From: Pseudomonas sp. QS1027
Lineage (GTDB): Bacteria > Pseudomonadota > Gammaproteobacteria > Pseudomonadales > Pseudomonadaceae
Direction of reading: 5' to 3'
Assembly (NCBI RefSeq): GCF_002814235.1
Contig: NZ_PHSU01000020.1
Location: 164,959 to 228,958, forward strand
Length of the DNA stretch: 64,000 nucleotides
The notes under the pieces are model-generated. The model was not told the origin of the DNA. It ran no database searches and saw only the letters and a program-made list of their open reading frames with translations. The stretch's first letter is position 1. The number at the start of each line of letters is the position of its first letter. Positions 62,003 through 64,000 of this stretch are shown piece after piece. Made by a program: the position numbers and the translations under genes.

Positions 62003-63337
62003 TTACCCTCGGATTGCCCAGAAGGCCAGGTTCAAGCCGGGAAAATCGCCGGCGACATGAAAGGCGAAACCGCCGGAGTTCTGCAGCTGTTTCCAGTGCT
62101 CGCTGCCCCGGTCGAGTTCGTAATAGGTGGACCCGGCATGGAACGGAATCTGCCGTGGCGCCACCGGCAGCGGCAGCAGGCCGATGCCCGGCAATTGCAG
62201 GTTGACCAGGTCGCGGATGTGCTCCACCGAGCCGACCTTGCTTTGCTGGGCAAAGCGCCCGCGCAGGGTTTCGCTGGGGATATCGGCACGCACCACGAGG
62301 ATGAAGCTGGCGTTGTCGATCAGGCCGCGGTCCGCCAGCATCGCCACATGGATGCCATAGGCTTTCTCGACAATCGGAATCGGCGTCGCCTTGCTGTCGA
62401 TCAGCATCGACAAGGCTTCGCGTAGGGCCTGCATGACCGGCGCGAAGCTCAGCGCCAGGTCATCGTGCTGATACGCCGGGAACGCCGCCGGGCGCCGACC
62501 GCTACTGGAGAAGGTGGCAAACTCGCCGGCCAGGCTCACCAGCTCGCTGTACAGGCGCTCCGGGTGCAGCGGGCTGATCTGGTTCAGGTGGCTGATCAGC
62601 GGCTGCGCCCGGTTGACCAGTTGCAGCAGCATGAAATCGGCAATCTCCGAGGCCCCGCCGGCGCCCGAGGCCACCACGCGCCCGGCCAGGGCTTCGCCAC
62701 GCTGGTGCAGCAGGCCCAGCAGTTCGCCGCGAAACGCCGTCAGCGGTTTGCTCGCCGTCACATCGAGCACCGGCGGGATATAGCTGTCGTCGAGGACCAG
62801 GGCGCGGTCGGCGCGCTTTTCCTTGACCCGCACCAGACCGATGGCGGCGTAATCGCCCAGGCCATCCTCGGCGGTCAACAGGCGCAAGGCCCGCGAACCC
62901 AACGCTACCGGCGCACGGTTTTCGAACGGCGCGTTATCGTCACGGACTTCGCGGACCTGGCTCAGGTAACGCGCACCGCCCAGTGCCTCGCCTTCGTCGA
63001 CGGTGTCCCGCGAGCCGGCGCGCTTGAGCGGCAAGGCCAGGTAGACCAGGCCGTCGCGCAGGCTCTCGTCGATGGTCAGTGGGCTCGGTGCCAGGTCATC
63101 GTGAGGGATGTTGAACGGCGTGCCGTCCGGCAGCAGGCCCCGGGCCGAGACGATGGCCAGCTTGCCCTGTGCCAGCAAACCCTGGTCGATCAGCAGCTCG
63201 GAAAAACCCCAGGCGCCGACGGCCAGCGGCCGGCTGCGCGCGTCGATCAGGTTTTCCAGATAGCGGTCATGCTGCTGGAAGTGCTGCGTTCCGATGAACA
63301 TGCCTTCCGACCAGACCACTCGATTGTTCCAGGACAT
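62003..63337 (-). CDS. tssK: T6SS baseplate protein TssK
   Basis: Encodes 444 residues, the standard size. It begins with RVVWSEGMFIGTQHFQQHDRYLE, the conserved TssK N-terminus, followed by LPLKRAGSRDTVDE and later YQHDDLALSFAPVM. TssK forms trimers that connect the baseplate to the TssJLM membrane complex; its N-terminal domain resembles the shoulder of phage receptor-binding proteins. It lies 15 bp after tssJ and six bases before tssL. Confidence 0.96.
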   Translation of the reverse strand: MSWNNRVVWSEGMFIGTQHFQQHDRYLENLIDARSRPLAVGAWGFSELLIDQGLLAQGKLAIVSARGLLPDGTPFNIPHDDLAPSPLTIDESLRDGLVYLALPLKRAGSRDTVDEGEALGGARYLSQVREVRDDNAPFENRAPVALGSRALRLLTAEDGLGDYAAIGLVRVKEKRADRALVLDDSYIPPVLDVTASKPLTAFRGELLGLLHQRGEALAGRVVASGAGGASEIADFMLLQLVNRAQPLISHLNQISPLHPERLYSELVSLAGEFATFSSSGRRPAAFPAYQHDDLALSFAPVMQALREALSMLIDSKATPIPIVEKAYGIHVAMLADRGLIDNASFILVVRADIPSETLRGRFAQQSKVGSVEHIRDLVNLQLPGIGLLPLPVAPRQIPFHAGSTYYELDRGSEHWKQLQNSGGFAFHVAGDFPGLNLAFWAIRG

Positions 63338-63352
63338 GGCTTCTCCGTTTGC

Positions 63353-63862
63353 CTAAGGGGCGGGGCGGGTTGGGGTCACGACAATGGCGCTGCGCACGGC
63401 GCGCACATCGAGGCTGATCTGATAGTCGTTGAGTTGCTTGGGCGTGATGGTCAGCAGCGTGCGCCACAGCGCCTGGTCGACTTCGCGGTAGCCCACCACC
63501 AGGCCGACCTGGCGGGTCGCGGGGTTGAGCGCTCGTTCGATGTCCAGTTGCTCGCCGGGCTGGACCAGGACTTCGTCCTGATCGATGAGATCGGCACCGA
63601 GGGTCGCCTGGGCACGGTCGGCCAGGGCGAAGTAGTCGGCGCGGTTGAAGTTGGCGCTGTTCTTCAGCTCGAAGATGCGCACGCGCACGGGTGCGGGCAC
63701 GCCGTCGGCGCCGGGATTGAGCCCGCCAATGGCGTGGAAATGCAGGGAAGCGGTGGCACTATCGGCCACGGGGGCGTCAGCGGGCGCTGGGGCAGCCGCG
63801 TCCTTGGCACATGCGCCGAGCAGCAGCGTGAGGGCTGCGGCCAGTAACACTCGGTGAATCAT
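63353..63862 (-). CDS. tssJ: T6SS outer-membrane lipoprotein TssJ
   Basis: Encodes 169 residues with a lipoprotein signal ending LLLGACAK (lipid on about C18). The body has the transthyretin-like pattern of TssJ: LHFHAIGGLNPGADGVPAPVRVRIFELKN begins with the usual first strand, then FNRADYFALADRAQATLGADL and the conserved loop in LNPATRQVGLVVGYREVDQ. It anchors TssM to the outer membrane. It is the first gene of this block; a 138 bp gene-free stretch with a REP-like repeat runs from its start to the right edge. Confidence 0.95.
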   Translation of the reverse strand: MIHRVLLAAALTLLLGACAKDAAAPAPADAPVADSATASLHFHAIGGLNPGADGVPAPVRVRIFELKNSANFNRADYFALADRAQATLGADLIDQDEVLVQPGEQLDIERALNPATRQVGLVVGYREVDQALWRTLLTITPKQLNDYQISLDVRAVRSAIVVTPTRPAP

Positions 63863-63930
63863 CCTGCGTCCTCAATGACGTTATGAACTTTCCGTTAAAT
63901 CCTGTTTTGCAACCAACCGTTGGAGCTGTG

Positions 63931-63972
63931 GTGCCGGTACTGGCCTCTTCGCGGGCAAGCTCCGCTCCCACA
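63931..63972. repeat. Partial intergenic repeat near the right edge
   Basis: The stretch ending CTTCGCGGGCAAGCTCCGCT plus CCCACA resembles the right arm of the GTGGGAGCGGGCTTGC-type repeat that is common between Pseudomonas genes, distinct from the four GTAGGAGC doublets. Its left arm is absent in the window. It lies upstream of tssJ, where the promoter is expected. Confidence 0.5.
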
Positions 63973-64000
63973 ATGTCCGGGCCTGACCGAAAGTTTGCGG

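Noticed and set aside
1..64000. tRNA, rRNA, CRISPR, insertion sequence, prophage or plasmid genes
   Set aside because: None was found on reading both strands: no transposase or integrase motif, no regularly spaced repeats, and no tRNA-like cloverleaf with its characteristic CCA end.

Overview
The window is a high-GC chromosomal segment of a Pseudomonas, most probably of the P. fluorescens complex. From cycB to the HDOD gene the order of recognised genes follows, as I recall it, the P. aeruginosa PAO1 block PA5300-PA5346: cycB, pauR, dadX-Rid-dadA, dadR, the MFS and pauC region, rpmGB, an orphan peptide-binding protein, radC, coaBC-dut-algC-argB, pyrE/crc, rph/yicC, gmk, rpoZ-spoT-ridA, oxyR-recG-HDOD. 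An exbB-exbD-tonB operon just before oxyR is the arrangement I know from P. putida and P. fluorescens relatives. The GC-rich inverted repeats scattered between genes are also typical of this group. Strain and species cannot be named from the sequence alone.

Layout. (1) 1-6027: a chaperone-usher fimbrial cluster cut by the left edge: two tandem chaperones, the usher, a FimH-like two-domain tip adhesin with a more AT-rich N-terminal half, and two one-domain pilins. (2) 6058-21772: metabolic and regulatory genes: an acetyl-CoA hydrolase/transferase homologue, cytochrome c5, the polyamine regulator PauR, the D-/L-alanine catabolic locus with its Lrp-type regulator, a Cys-cluster protein, a DUF1127 gene divergent from a MocR-type regulator, a phospholipase D lipoprotein, an MFS transporter, the PauC aldehyde dehydrogenase, a cupin and an unfamiliar HExxH protein. 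(3) 21934-38818: housekeeping genes for translation, coenzyme A, dUTP, sugar phosphates, arginine, pyrimidines, catabolite repression, RNA processing, GMP and (p)ppGpp. (4) 38898-47911: a lipoprotein, an SDR protein, the TonB energising complex, OxyR, RecG, a YbaK-HDOD fusion and a small SCP2-like protein. (5) 48052-63862: a minus-strand type VI secretion block tssJ-tssK-tssL-tssM-tagF-pppA-ppkA-tagT-tagS-tagR-tagQ. It holds the membrane-complex genes and the complete threonine-phosphorylation control module of the H1-T6SS type. Sheath, Hcp, VgrG, ClpV, baseplate and Fha genes are absent and presumably lie beyond the right edge.

How the genes work together. PauR and PauC belong to polyamine/GABA-type catabolism. 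DadA oxidises D-alanine, DadX interconverts the alanine enantiomers and the small Rid protein probably removes reactive enamine/imine products; DadR is divergently transcribed and a perfect palindrome lies between it and dadA. In the secretion block TagQRST probably sense a signal at the envelope and activate the kinase PpkA; PppA reverses this and TagF represses by a separate route, while TssJLM form the trans-envelope complex and TssK joins it to the baseplate.

I found no convincing unknown multi-gene system. The least explained items are the adhesin's N-terminal domain, the HExxH protein next to a cupin gene, operator-like repeats between the DUF1127 and MocR genes, the two-start structure of algC, and strong unexplained hairpins downstream of tagQ and in the algC-argB spacer. 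No tRNA, rRNA, CRISPR array, insertion sequence or prophage was seen. The only stretch over 300 bp without a gene is 22335-22784.
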